The notes under the pieces are model-generated. The model had not been told where the DNA came from and searched no databases. It worked only from the letters and a program-made list of their open reading frames with translations. The position numbers and the translations under genes are program-made. This document shows positions 53,430-63,241 of a stretch of DNA of 64,000 nucleotides, piece after piece; position 1 is the first letter of the stretch; each line of letters begins with the position of its first letter. Location of the stretch: the NCBI RefSeq assembly GCF_037176765.1, contig NC_090025.1:91285006-91349005 (forward strand), read 5' to 3'. The DNA comes from Anolis sagrei (taxonomy: Eukaryota; Chordata; Lepidosauria; Squamata; Anolidae).

Positions 53430-54205
53430 TCTGACTTGGCCATGGTAGTCCACGCTCTGGTTACATCCCGTTTAGACTACTGCAACGCTCTCTACGTGGG
53501 GTTGCCTTTGAAGACAGCTCGGAAGCTCCAACTAGTCCAACGCTTGGCAGCCATGATTTTAACAGGAGCGGAGCGCAGGGAGCATACAACCCCCCTGTTG
53601 CGCCAACTCCACTGGCTACCGATCTGCTACCGGGCTGAATTCAAAGTGCTGGCGTTGGCCTTTAAAGCCCTAAACGGTTCCGGCCCAAGCTACCTATCTG
53701 ACCGCATCTCTGCCTATGAACCCACCAGGACTTTGAGATCTTCCGGGGAGACCCTGCTCTCGATCCCGCCTGCTTCTCAAGCTCGGCTGGCGGGGACGAG
53801 AGATAGGGCCTTCTCGGTGGTGGCTCCTCGGCTGTGGAACGCCCTTCCTACGGACATTAGACTAGCACCATCTCTAATGGTATTCCGCAAAAAGGTGAAA
53901 ACCTGGATGTTTGTGCAGGCGTTTGAGTAATTTAGTGCAATCTGGTAATGGAACATAGGAATGGAACAATGGACGACGAACCTGGACTACGCTTGGATGA
54001 TGAGAAGATTGGGTACGGTTGTTTTTTGTAATAATTGTGCATTGTAATTGCTTATTGGTAATTTATGGATAATGTGTTAAGTCAATTGTTATATGTTGTA
54101 TGGAACCACTGCTGTTTCTACTGTTTTTACTGTTTGTGAACCGCTGTGAGTCGCCTTCGGGCTTGAGATACAGCGGTATATAAGCAAAGTAAATAAATAA
54201 ATAAT
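53430..54205 (+). mobile_element. L2-type LINE 3' part
   Basis: An open stretch of 164 residues (53436-53930) covers [20 protein letters not shown] to [20 protein letters not shown]. The 3' end has GAACCGCTGTGAGTCGCCTT and an (AAAT)n tail. It is 5'-truncated and quite intact over its length. Confidence 0.9.
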
Positions 54206-54930
54206 AAATAAATAGATGGGGTCTTAGTTTGACAACGAAATCAAAATATCCTGCTGTTTAGGGTTCTCTCTGGCTAGAATATTAAGGTGGCAAGTTCCAT
54301 TTTCCTATATAAAGTACATCTTTACTGAGTTACCTGAGGGAAAATCCTCCTTGTTTACGTCATAATGCATAATCATACTGGAAGATTTTGTCCAGATAGC
54401 TGACCATCATCTTCCTTCCAGACAGATCTTGGATGTTGATTCCCGGCATCCTCCAATCAGAATGGCAATTGACATTACTAGCTAAGGGACACTTCGAGCT
54501 GTTGTCCAAATGAATATAGTCTTCCCAAATTTTGCTTCCAACGTCATAATTATTTGCTTCAGTCTAGTGAACACATTCATGGCAAAGTTAAAGTGCTTCG
54601 TCTTCTAAATTCTAGCCTTGGGGTAGGAAGTGGGGGCGGGGTGACTTTGAACAATATTATGTAATAGTCCTTTCCTGATGGCGACATTTTGTGTGACTAT
54701 TCTTTGGTTTTACTTTGTTTATTTTTATCATTTCAGTTCACCAAGAAAACTCAATTTTGCATCCTTGGACTGTTGTGGGGAGAGAAAGAAACGTGTCCTC
54801 CCTAAATGATCTTATTGTCTTATATTGATGTTATGATACTAGACTTGACCCACAAAACGCACACTATCCATGGATTCAACCATCCACTTCTTGAAAATAT
54901 TACAAATATAGATTTTGCCCTTTTATTTTA
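54206..54930. other. Gene-less stretch, nothing recognised
   Basis: No coding frame or repeat boundary is supported. Confidence 0.4.
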
Positions 54931-54933
54931 TCA

Positions 54934-55145
54934 TCTCTTTATATAAAAGTAAAAGTATGTAATTATGTTTGTCTGTTAGTAGCACAAAGGCTATTGCTAT
55001 GTCCTGTGATGTCACTAGGAAAGATGACATGTGTATGAGGGGGATGGAGGAAGGAAGGAAAGCCAGAGTATTGCCAGAGCTGGAAAAGGGAGAAAGTAGG
55101 GACCAGTCCCAGCAACACCCAGTCCTCGCTGGATATATATGCTAG
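54934..55145 (+). mobile_element. Probable short Helitron, 212 bp
   Basis: It starts TCTCTTTATATAAAAG after A and ends CTAG before T. A CCAGC...GCTGG hairpin followed by nine bases precedes CTAG, the same geometry as in the copies at 7991 and 24800. Confidence 0.6.
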
Positions 55146-55384
55146 TTCAGCATTTTACCATATCATTATATATAATAAGATTTGTGTATCTACAGATTTT
55201 GGTATCTATGGTGGGTCCTGGAACCAAAACCCATCATATATCAAGAGCCTACGGTATGTGTAAAATATACTTTGGAGATCAAGGAATAAATTTTGGACGC
55301 TGAGCATTGCATAGTTGGCATCTAGGGTCCATCCAATGGCGAGGGAGAAAATTTTCACAACCTCTGAGAAAACATCACAACCTC

Positions 55385-55468
55385 TGAGGAGGCTTACCAT
55401 AGATGCAGGTGAAACGTCAGGAGAGAATGCTTCTAGAACATGGCCATACAGCCCAAAAAAACCTACAG
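55385..55468 (+). mobile_element. Penelope-like arm fragment
   Basis: GAGGCTTACCATAGATGCAG through CATGGCCATACAGCCC is one Penelope-derived arm. Confidence 0.75.
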
Positions 55469-55469
55469 T

Positions 55470-55890
55470 GCTGATGGAATCGTTCCAGGAGTTGCATGTG
55501 ACGTCTGTAGACAGTCCACGTTTCGCAGGCATATAGCAGGGTTGGGAGGACAATAGTTTTATAAACAAGCACCTTGGCATCCCTACGGATATCCCGGTCC
55601 TCAAACACTCTTTGCTTCATATGGAAAAATGCTGCACTCGCAGAGCTCAGGCGGTGTTGTATTTCGGTGTCGATGTTGACTTTGGTGGAGAGGTGGCTGC
55701 CAAGGTAGCGGAAATGATCAACATTTTCTAATGTTACACCATTAAGCTGTATCTCTGGCATTTGAGAGGGGTTGGCTGTTGACTGCTGGAAGAGCACTTT
55801 GGTTTTCTTGAAATTAAAGACAGGCCGAGCTTCTCGTATGCTTCTGCGAAGCTGTTTAGTGTGGCTTGTGCTGCTATGTCTTCTATCCTA
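55470..55890 (-). mobile_element. RTE-X-like LINE RT fragment
   Basis: The minus strand encodes EIQLNGVTLENVDHFRYLGS, the SASAAFFHMKQRVFEDRDI stretch and TLLYACETWTVYRRHMQLLE. These are typical of the RT C-terminal region of RTE-type elements other than BovB. It is truncated at both ends. Confidence 0.8.
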
Positions 55891-55899
55891 ATGCATGAC

Positions 55900-56670
55900 A
55901 GTTAATTGAATCCTCTGAATGGAGCAGGTAAGAAAGAGGACAGGGAGGAAAAGGAGAGAGAAAAAAGGGGAAAAGAGGGAATGGCCCCACAAATATCACC
56001 TGGGAGGGGACTTTTGTCCTCAAAGGTAATTGGGAAAGATTCTTTTGGAACCGATTTCCCTCTCTTGTGGAGTAGCGAATAAAAGCTTCCAACTTTACTT
56101 TCTTGGGTTTTTTCAGAGTATATAAAATAATAGTGCTTTTTTACATTACAGAAAATGTGGCCCTCAGATATAAGTTTTATAAATGAAAACTCTGTGAGAT
56201 CATTTTGAGTGTCCTTGTTACCATATGAAATATAAATGCTGAAGCCATAAAGCAAATTGACACCGTAATTTATTAATACCAGAGACACACTTCATTGCTG
56301 TTAAACATCATAAAGAGCTGGAAATAGCAATTTCTCAGAAAATATTGCCGATATGTCACAGGAAAGACTTCCTTATGCAGTCTCAGCATGTGAGAGAGTA
56401 TTTTTCTTTCTTTCTTTTTTTCTTTTTTGCAGGCACTAACACAAGTGCCAAGGACCAAGGACCAGCTCGATCTTGGCGCTGCAGAAATCCATTCTTTGAC
56501 TCAGTGGAAATCACCAAGCTCCTTTTGTGACTGTTGGACTTTCTACACAATATTTCTTGGCTCTAATAAACTCATGTTCACATATGAATTTCCCCCGTAT
56601 GAACTATGGACACATGTTTTTCTGAAAATATTATTTTAATCAATTTCTCCGGCGGGTGGGGGAGGAAAGG
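55900..56670. other. Gene-less stretch, nothing recognised
   Basis: No supported gene; a (TTTC)n run lies near 56402-56425. Confidence 0.4.
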
Positions 56671-56675
56671 GATGT

Positions 56676-57665
56676 TTGATATGAATTTCTTGTGATTCCT
56701 ATATTTCCCCATGTGTTTTCCCTCACTTTTTGCCCTGGCTCCAAGCCCATTGCCCCCTTCCCCTTCCTTCGGTGAAAATCATCAAGTAAGCTATCAGCTG
56801 TTCTGAAAAGGCAATCAGCGATCACAAAAGAATCCTTATCTTGATACTTGTGCATGGAACCATAAACTTGAGAGTCTTTGTTTGGTCTCGGAGTTGGGCC
56901 GCCAGACAAAGAATTTCGCTTGGCAAACTTTTGATCACTTCCCATTGGGGACAAAAGACCCTTGAACAGTCTTTCCCCCCCGAAACTGTTTTTTGCTTTC
57001 AAAACTTGTCACAATGGACATTCACCCCAGTCTCTTCATTGTGTCATATCTGATGGCGACAGGAATACCCGGATAAAGCCATCATCGCTTATCACAGACC
57101 CATCAAAAGACAATAGACTTGGCATCTTTCGTAGGCCGGTTTCTCGGACTCAAAACCCTCAAGGCATGAAATCCTATAATACACTCATAAATCCATTGTT
57201 TCTTCTTTGTCCTGCCTCCCCTTCTCCTGATTCGCCAGAGCGTCGAGGCGGTAGGAGCATCCTGATAGGCTCCCGCACAGCGGAGAAGCTCTGTGATTGG
57301 CTTTGGCGCAGGGAGGGTGGCTGCGCCTCCTCCCAGCTGTTATCGCGTCAACCAATCCCCTTCGAGCCGGAAACTTCTAAGCCTGTATTTCCTATAAAAA
57401 TGCCTCTGATCTCTGTAACCACATGCTTTGTAGGCGAATGATTGCTACATTGCATCCTTTTCAGCTGAATCGCTAATAAAAACACCTCAGTGCCGCTTCT
57501 TCAACTTTAGTGAGATTTCTTTTGGATTTTTTTAATAAAATAAAATTGCTGAAATCAGGCTTCTCTGAGCTCGCCAAAGTAGCGATCCCTCTTTGGTGGG
57601 GTCCCAGGGTCTCTCCTCCTGGGGCAGACTCTCCCAAAGTTCCTATTGACTTCACAGCTAGTGAT
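56676..57665 (+). mobile_element. Fossil LTR, same family as 3060-4035
   Basis: CCAAT-type boxes (about 57295-57355), a CTATAAAAATG TATA box at about 57392, and AATAAAAAC at about 57474 follow in LTR order. GCATCCTTTTCAGCTGAATC near 57454 is shared with the 3.8-kb copy. No coding region is attached, so it is probably a solo LTR. The boundaries are approximate. Confidence 0.5.
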
Positions 57666-57734
57666 TCCATAAAACTACAATGCTCATGATTCCATTGCCT
57701 TGAGTCAGGGCAGTTCAAGTGGTGTCAAAACTAC

Positions 57735-58140
57735 ACTAATTGTACCTGAGGGATCACCTCACCCCCTACCAACCTCCGAGATCACTCCATTCAGATGATC
57801 AGAATCTCCTTGAAGTTCCCAATTTTAGGAGCTTTCACCTGATGTCTACTAGGCGTAGAGCATTCACGGTGGTGGCTCCTACACTTGATCTTAGCCAAAA
57901 GGCAGAGAAGCGATGGTGGCTCCTTACCTGTGGAATCCCTTGCCAGCGGAAACAGGAGGTCTCCGAGACTTACTATCTTTTCGTAGAGCTTGTAAAACTT
58001 ATTTATTTGGGCTGGCATTTGAATCTTGCTGATTGAAATTTTTCTTTGATTTTAAATGTAATGTATCACATATGTATGTTGTAAACCGCTCCGAGCCTTC
58101 GGGGAGTGGCAGTATATAAAATTGATTAATACATTTTTTA
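57735..58140 (+). mobile_element. L2-type LINE 3' fragment carrying a U2 snRNA insertion
   Basis: LRDHLTPYQPPRSLHSDDQN is encoded at the left. The 3' end has GTAAACCGCTCCGAGCCTTC. The U2 piece lies at 57879-57914. Confidence 0.8.
57879..57914 (-). pseudogene. RNU2: Truncated U2 snRNA retro-insertion, nt 1-36
   Basis: The minus strand reads the first 36 nucleotides of U2 snRNA with one mismatch, at position 11 (ATCGCTTCTC, then TGCCTTTTGG, CTAAGATCAA, GTGTAG). TGGTGGCTCCT flanks it at 57870-57880 and 57914-57924, sharing end bases with the insert. There is no poly(A). It is too short to function. Confidence 0.9.
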
Positions 58141-58254
58141 AAATGTAGACATAGCCCTAGTTGCGCCAGAATACATTCCTCAGGTGAGAATCTCTTTCAG
58201 TGTAGTTGCCTGAATCACGAAATAGTTTTCTAAGATCTACAGTTTTCTAAGATC

Positions 58255-59690
58255 TACAGAGACACTCGCTAGAACACCTCAGCAAGCGAGAGTCCAAAAG
58301 TGGCAGGCTCAAACCCACAACCTTAATCAATGGCTGCTACCAAATGAGAGACTCTCCCCTGGGCACACAGAAAACTGGGCGACTTGGAAGGCGCTGAACA
58401 GACTGTGCTCTGGCAACACGAGATGCAGAGCCAACCTTAAGAAATGGGGCTACAAAGTGGAATCCACAACATGTGAGTGTGGAGAAGAGCAAACCACAGA
58501 CCACCTACTCCTACAGCAATACAACCTTTGGGCTTGAGTGCCACCAGTACGCTGATGACACTCAGCTCATTCTAAGGATGGAGGGCTGTACCCGAAAATT
58601 TCCATCAGTGCTTTGAGGCTGTTACTGGATGGTTGCGTGCCAGCAGGTTGAGGTTGAATCCAGTGAAGACAGAGATCCTTTGGCTGGGCCGTCCGGGTGG
58701 GAGGGAGATCCAGCTGCCTACCCTGGATGGCGAGACACTACGTCCATCACCTTCTGTAAAAAGCCTTGGTGTCTTATTGGACCCTCTGCTCACAATGGAG
58801 GCCCAGGTCTCTGCTGTGAGCAGGTCTGCGTTTTTCCATCTACGTCAGGCTAGCCGACTGGCTCCCTACCTATCTAGGAATGACCTGGCTACGGTGATCC
58901 AGGCGATGGTCATCTCAAGGCTTGACTACTGTAACGCCCTCTACATTGGTCTTCCTTTGTCTGTGATCCGGAAACTGAAGCTGGTGCAAAATGTGGCGGC
59001 TCGTCTTCTCGCCTGGATTCCGGCGAGGTGTCGTATCACCCCAATTCTACACCAGCTGCACTGGCTTCCGATTGAGTACCGAATTACTTTCAAGGTGCTG
59101 GTACTAACCTTTAAGGCCTTATATGGTCTGGGGCCGGCGTACCTGAGGGCCCGCTTATCCCCCTACCAACCCCAGAGATTACTTCGGTCCGAAGACCAAC
59201 ATTTGCTTGAAGTCCCCAACATCCGGACTTATCATCTGTCCTCTACTAGGCAGAGAGCCTTCTCGATTGTAGCCCCTTATTTATGGAATGCCTTGCCAGT
59301 GGAAACCTGAACTATCCGAGACCTACTTGCTTTTTGGAGAGCCTGTAAACCCTTTCTCTTCCGACAAGCTTTCGATGGATAAATAACTCGGGACTATGTC
59401 TGTTATCGTTTTTATTGTTTTTTAAAGTTGGTTGTATTGTTTTAGTCTACTGCTGTAAACCGCTCTGAGCCAAATTGGGAGTGGCGGTATACAAGCCAAA
59501 TAAATAAATAAATACCTGAGCCCTGCTACATGCACAATGGAGGACCTTCTTGCAGCAACACCAGAGGCATTCCAAGTGGCCAGCTCCTGGTCAAAGGGCA
59601 TTTAATAGAATACAAAGTCTGCAAACTTTGTGTTTTGTTTTTAATGCAATACAACTGTTTTGGTTCGCTCCTGACATGATAAATAAATAA
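58255..59690 (+). mobile_element. LINE (clade unassigned) split by an L2 insertion
   Basis: The left part (58255-58515) encodes ERLSPGHTENWATWKALNRL and CECGEEQTTDHLL. The right part (59513-59690) continues with CCTGCTACATGCACAATGGA and ends CTCCTGACATGATAAATAAA. Comparison with 17300-17430 shows the L2 lies between consecutive bases of this family. Confidence 0.85.
58516..59512 (+). mobile_element. L2-type LINE 3' part nested in another LINE
   Basis: A 225-residue open stretch (58633-59310) runs from RASRLRLNPVKTEILWLGRP through [20 protein letters not shown] to VAPYLWNALPVET. The 3' end has AACCGCTCTGAGCCAAATTG and AAATAAATAAATA. It is from a different L2 subfamily than 53430. Confidence 0.85.
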
Positions 59691-59726
59691 AGTGCAGTTG
59701 CCCAATTACAGGAGGCAGGCAGGCAC

Positions 59727-61232
59727 CAGGGGCGGCTCGTCCATTACGTGAAGTAAGCGATCGCAGGCGCCTCTGTAAATGCCCCTCGACTGCCACTTGA
59801 GGAGCACCCCCTCAGCTCACAACAGCCCTAGCAGTCCGGGGGGAGCCTCAGCTTTCTTGCCTCGCTGCCGGGCCCTTGAGCCTCACCTAGCCCCTCTCGT
59901 TCCTGCTTCACCCGGCCACCGGGTGCGCGAGCAGAGCCAGTGCTCAATCGTTCTCCGCGTTCTATCCCTTCCCCCAGCGCTCCACCCGGCTTTTCTCCTC
60001 TCCCCAATCCGAAGGTGGGCCAAGGGGTGGAGCCGCCGTGCCTGGCCCACTTCGGGTTCAGAAGCGTGTCTGAAGACCCCAGCGTGTGCACCAAAAGTCA
60101 CCTCTTCTCCTGACTTTCTCTTCAGCCATTGGGACCAAGCCATTGGGACATTGTTTTTGCGCCTACCTTCAGGAAAGGTGGGCATCTCCACCTCTCTCTC
60201 TCTCTCTCTCTCTCTCTCGGTCCCAATGGCTGAGGAGAAAGTCAGGAGAAGAGGTGACTTTTGGTGCACACGCCGGGGTCTTCAGGCACGCCTCCGGACC
60301 CAAAGCGGGCCAGGCAAGGGAGCAAATGCGGCAAGGTGAACTATTACTGGGATGTATAGTTCACCTACAATCAAAGAGCATTCTGAACTCCACCAATGAT
60401 GGAACTGGACAAAATATGGCACACAGAACTCCCACGACAAACAGAAAATATATATCAATCATAGAATCATAGAATCAAAGAGTTGGAAGAGACCTCATGG
60501 GCCATCCAGTCCAACCCCCTGCCAAGAAGCAGGAATATTGCATTCAAATCACCCCTGACAAATGGCCATCCAGCCTCTGCTTAAAAGCTTCCAAAGAAGG
60601 AGCCTCCACCACACTCCGGGGCAGAGTTCCACTGCTGAACGGCTCTCACAGTCAGGAAGTTCTTCCTAATGTTCAGATGGAATCTCCTCTCTTGTAGTTT
60701 GAAGCCATTGTTCCGCGTCCTAGTCTCCAAGGAAGCAGAAAACAAGCTTGCTCCCTCCTCCCTGTGGCTTCCTCTCACATATTTATACATGGCTATCATA
60801 TCTCCTCTCAGCCTTCTCTTCTTCAGGCTAAACATGCCCAGTCCCCTAAGCCGCTCCTCATAGGGCTTGTTCTCCAAACCCTTGATCATTTTAGTCGCCC
60901 TCCTCTGGACACATTCCAGCTTGTCAATATCTCTCTTGAATTGTGGTGCCCAGAATTGGACACATTATTCCAGGTGTGGTCTAACCAAAGCAGAATAGAG
61001 GGGTAGCATTACTTCCCTAGATCTAGACACTATGCTCCTATTGATGCAGGCCAAAATCCCATTGGCTTTTTTTGCCACCACATCACATTGTTGGCTCATG
61101 TTTAACTTGTTGTCCACGAGGACTCCAAGATCTTTTTCACACGTATTGCTCTCTCAATGATTTGGGGGGGGGGGGGGGGGGTTGCCAAAATACTGTTTGC
61201 TTACTGTTGAAAATTACCTAGGGACGCCTCTG
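59727..61232. mobile_element. hAT-type element (CAGRGGCGGC family) with CR1 inside
   Basis: It starts CAGGGGCGGCTCGTCCATTA and ends ACCTAGGGACGCCTCTG. The flanks GCAGGCAC and GCAGGCAG match at seven of eight bases. The interior fold-back (about 60050-60320) has arms around GTGCACCAAAAGTCACCTCT and its inverse. A G-tract of about 18 lies near 61166. It is the largest family member here. Confidence 0.85.
60455..61150 (-). mobile_element. CR1 LINE 3' part inside the hAT element
   Basis: A CR1 3' end in reverse runs from about 61150 to the tail ATAGAATCATAGAATCAAAG at 60462. The minus strand encodes [20 protein letters not shown] to the C-terminus. Confidence 0.9.
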
Positions 61233-61372
61233 GCAGGCAGGCAGCGTGGGGCATCTCTGTGGCCCATTCCTTGGCATGCCCCTGGGTGCCAAACCCCACC
61301 CAGGACAGACCAGCTTCGATTCTCACCTGCAACACAGAATACATAGAGATCTGAGACAATGCCAGTGGGATG
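61233..61372. repeat. Local duplication, copy A
   Basis: With 59691-59726 it forms a block that starts after the LINE tail and contains GGGGCATCTCTGTGGCCCAT and CTTGGCATGCCCCTGGGTGC. The same block is at 62366-62533 with about 95 percent identity by eye. Confidence 0.8.
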
Positions 61373-61800
61373 GTCTGGAGAACAAGCCTCATGAGGAGCG
61401 GCTTAACAAGCTGGGCATGTTTAGCCTGAAGAAGAGAAGGCTGAGAGGGGATATGGTAGCCATGTATAAATATGTGAGAGGAAGCCACAGGGAGGAGGGA
61501 GCAAGCTTGTTTTCTGCTTCCTTGGAGACTAGGACGCCGGAACAATGGCTTCAAACTACAAGAGAGGAGATTCCATCTGAACATGAGGAAGAACTTCCTG
61601 ACTGTGAGAGCCGTTCAGCAGTGGAACTCTCTGCCCCGGAGGGTGGTGGAGGCTCCTTCTTTGGAAGCTTTTAAACAGAGGCTGGATGGCCATCTGTCAG
61701 GGGTGATTTGAATGCAATATTCCTGCTTCTTGGCAGGGGGTTGGACTGGAGGGCCCATGAGGTCTCTTCCAACTCTTTGATTCTATGATTCTATGATTCT
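61373..61800 (+). mobile_element. CR1 LINE 3' part
   Basis: GGAGAACAAGCCTCATGAGG to GATTCTATGATTCTATGATT is a CR1 3' end. One inserted base near 61540 breaks the frame. Confidence 0.9.
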
Positions 61801-61859
61801 ACATTCCGAATCGTCTCATTGTCAAGCCACAATCCGATCTCATTTCCGCTGTTCCATTC

Positions 61860-62325
61860 CTATGGTCAATTGCCAGTCATTGCACTTATTGATCAAATGC
61901 CTTCTTATATAGCCAGGTCTTTAACTTCCTGCGGAATATTAGCAGGGAGGGGGCTAGCCTGATGTCCACGGGAAGGGTGTTCCACAGCCGAGGAGCCACC
62001 ACCGAGAAGGCCCTATCTCTCGTCCCCACCAGCCGTGCCTGTGAGGCAAGCGGGATCGAGAGCAGGGCCTCCCCGGAAGATCTCAAAGTCCTCGTGGGCT
62101 CATAGGCCGAGAGGCGGTCAGCTAGGTATCTTGGGCCGGAACCGTTTAGGGCTTTACAGGCCAATGCCAGCACCTTGAATTGAGCCCGGTAGCAGATCGG
62201 CAGCCAGTGGAGCTGGTACAGCAGGGGGGTTGTGTGCTCCCTACGTCCCGCTCCTGTTAGTATCATGACTGCCGCACGTTGGACCAGTTGGAGCTTCCGG
62301 GCCGTCTTCAAAGGCAACCCCACAT
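61860..62325 (-). mobile_element. L2-type LINE fragment
   Basis: The minus strand encodes [20 protein letters not shown] to [20 protein letters not shown] and KAFDQ. It ends abruptly at the duplicated block. Confidence 0.9.
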
Positions 62326-62533
62326 TGCAATACAACTGTTTTGGTTCGCTCCTGACACGATAAATAAATAGTGCAGTCGCCCAACCACAAGAGGCAGGCA
62401 GGCAGCGTGGGGCATCTCTGTGGCCCATTCCTTGGCATGCCCCTGGGTGCCAAACCCCACCCAGGACTGACCAGCTTCGATTCTCACCTGCAACACAGAA
62501 TACATAAGAGATATGAGACAATGCCAGTGGGAT
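62326..62533. repeat. Local duplication, copy B, upstream of SSPN
   Basis: It starts with the LINE tail GCAATACAACTGTTTTGGTT and CTCCTGACACGATAAATAAA, then the GGGGCATCTCTGTGGCCCAT block. It lacks the hAT element seen in copy A. Confidence 0.8.
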
Positions 62534-62748
62534 GGGCTCCTTCCTGACTGTGAGAGCCGTTCAGCAGTGGAACTCTCTGCCCCGGAGTGTGGTGGAGGCT
62601 CCTTCTTTGGAAGCTTTTAAGCAGAGGCTGGATGGCCATCTGTCAGGGGTGATTTGAATGCAATATTCCTGCTTCTTGGCAGAATGGGGTTGGACTGGAT
62701 GGCCCATGAGGTCTCTTCCAACTCTTTGATTCTATGATTCTATGATTC
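62534..62748 (+). mobile_element. CR1 LINE 3' end next to SSPN
   Basis: CTTCCTGACTGTGAGAGCCG to GATTCTATGATTC is a short CR1 end. It stops about 220 bp before the SSPN start codon. Confidence 0.9.
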
Positions 62749-62971
62749 CCTGCCGGCCGTCGGCCACCCCCCTGGCGTCCCCCTTCCTATCTAGGAGGCT
62801 AAATGTGGCTCTTGGAAAGCTCCCACTCGCGGCTCCAAATGTTTTCCATATTTGTTCAGCCTCCTCTTCGCTTCCAAATACCAGGAACCAGCCAGGCAGC
62901 CGCACAAAGGAAGGCTTCAGCGGGTGGGGGTCCTTACAGAAAAGAAGAGAGAGAGAGAGAAGTTGCTCAAC
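62749..62971 (+). promoter_or_regulatory. SSPN: SSPN 5' UTR / proximal promoter
   Basis: This is the only repeat-free sequence between the CR1 copy and the start codon. Upstream ATGs at 62803 and 62839 are out of frame with SSPN, and their frame overlaps its start and runs to 63366. If transcription starts before 62803, these could reduce translation. A (GA)n run at about 62946-62961 lies just before the start. Confidence 0.5.
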
Positions 62972-63241
62972 ATGGGCAAAGAGAAGAAGCCAGCCCAGCA
63001 GCAGCAGGCAGAGCCCAGCAACAAGGAGCAAGCCGCCGCGATGCAAAAGAAGGGAGCCCAACGCGAGCCCAAAGCGGGGCAGGAGGAGGACGTCCACACG
63101 TGCTGTGGCTGCCGTTTCCCGTTGCTGCTGGCCTCCTTGCAGCTGGCTCTGGGCGCCTCTGTGACCGTGCTGGGCTTCCTTATGGCAGGCATCAGCGCCT
63201 CTCTGCTAGTCAGAGACACTCCATATTGGGCGGGCATCATT
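62972..63241 (+). CDS. SSPN: SSPN (sarcospan), first coding exon
   Basis: Sarcospan is a four-span membrane protein of the dystrophin-glycoprotein complex in muscle. This exon encodes 90 residues: a charged, glutamine-rich cytoplasmic N-terminus (MGKEKKPAQQQQ), the signature HTCCGCRFP at 42-50, and the first membrane segment at about 51-79. LLVRDTPYWAGII at 78-90 leads into the second span. The human protein has matching CCGCRFPLLLA and SLLVRDTPFWAGII. The exon ends ATT at 63241 before a GTAAGC donor; the rest of the gene lies beyond the window. The start at 62972 has a purine at -3 and G at +4. It sits head-to-head with BHLHE41, as in human. Confidence 0.93.

Noticed and set aside
57879-57914. 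Functional U2 snRNA gene
   Set aside because: Only 36 of about 190 nucleotides are present and there is no snRNA promoter.
62852-62971. An in-frame N-terminal extension of SSPN starting upstream of 62972
   Set aside because: There is no ATG in that frame; only a TTG opens it, and the ATG at 62972 matches the family start MGK.
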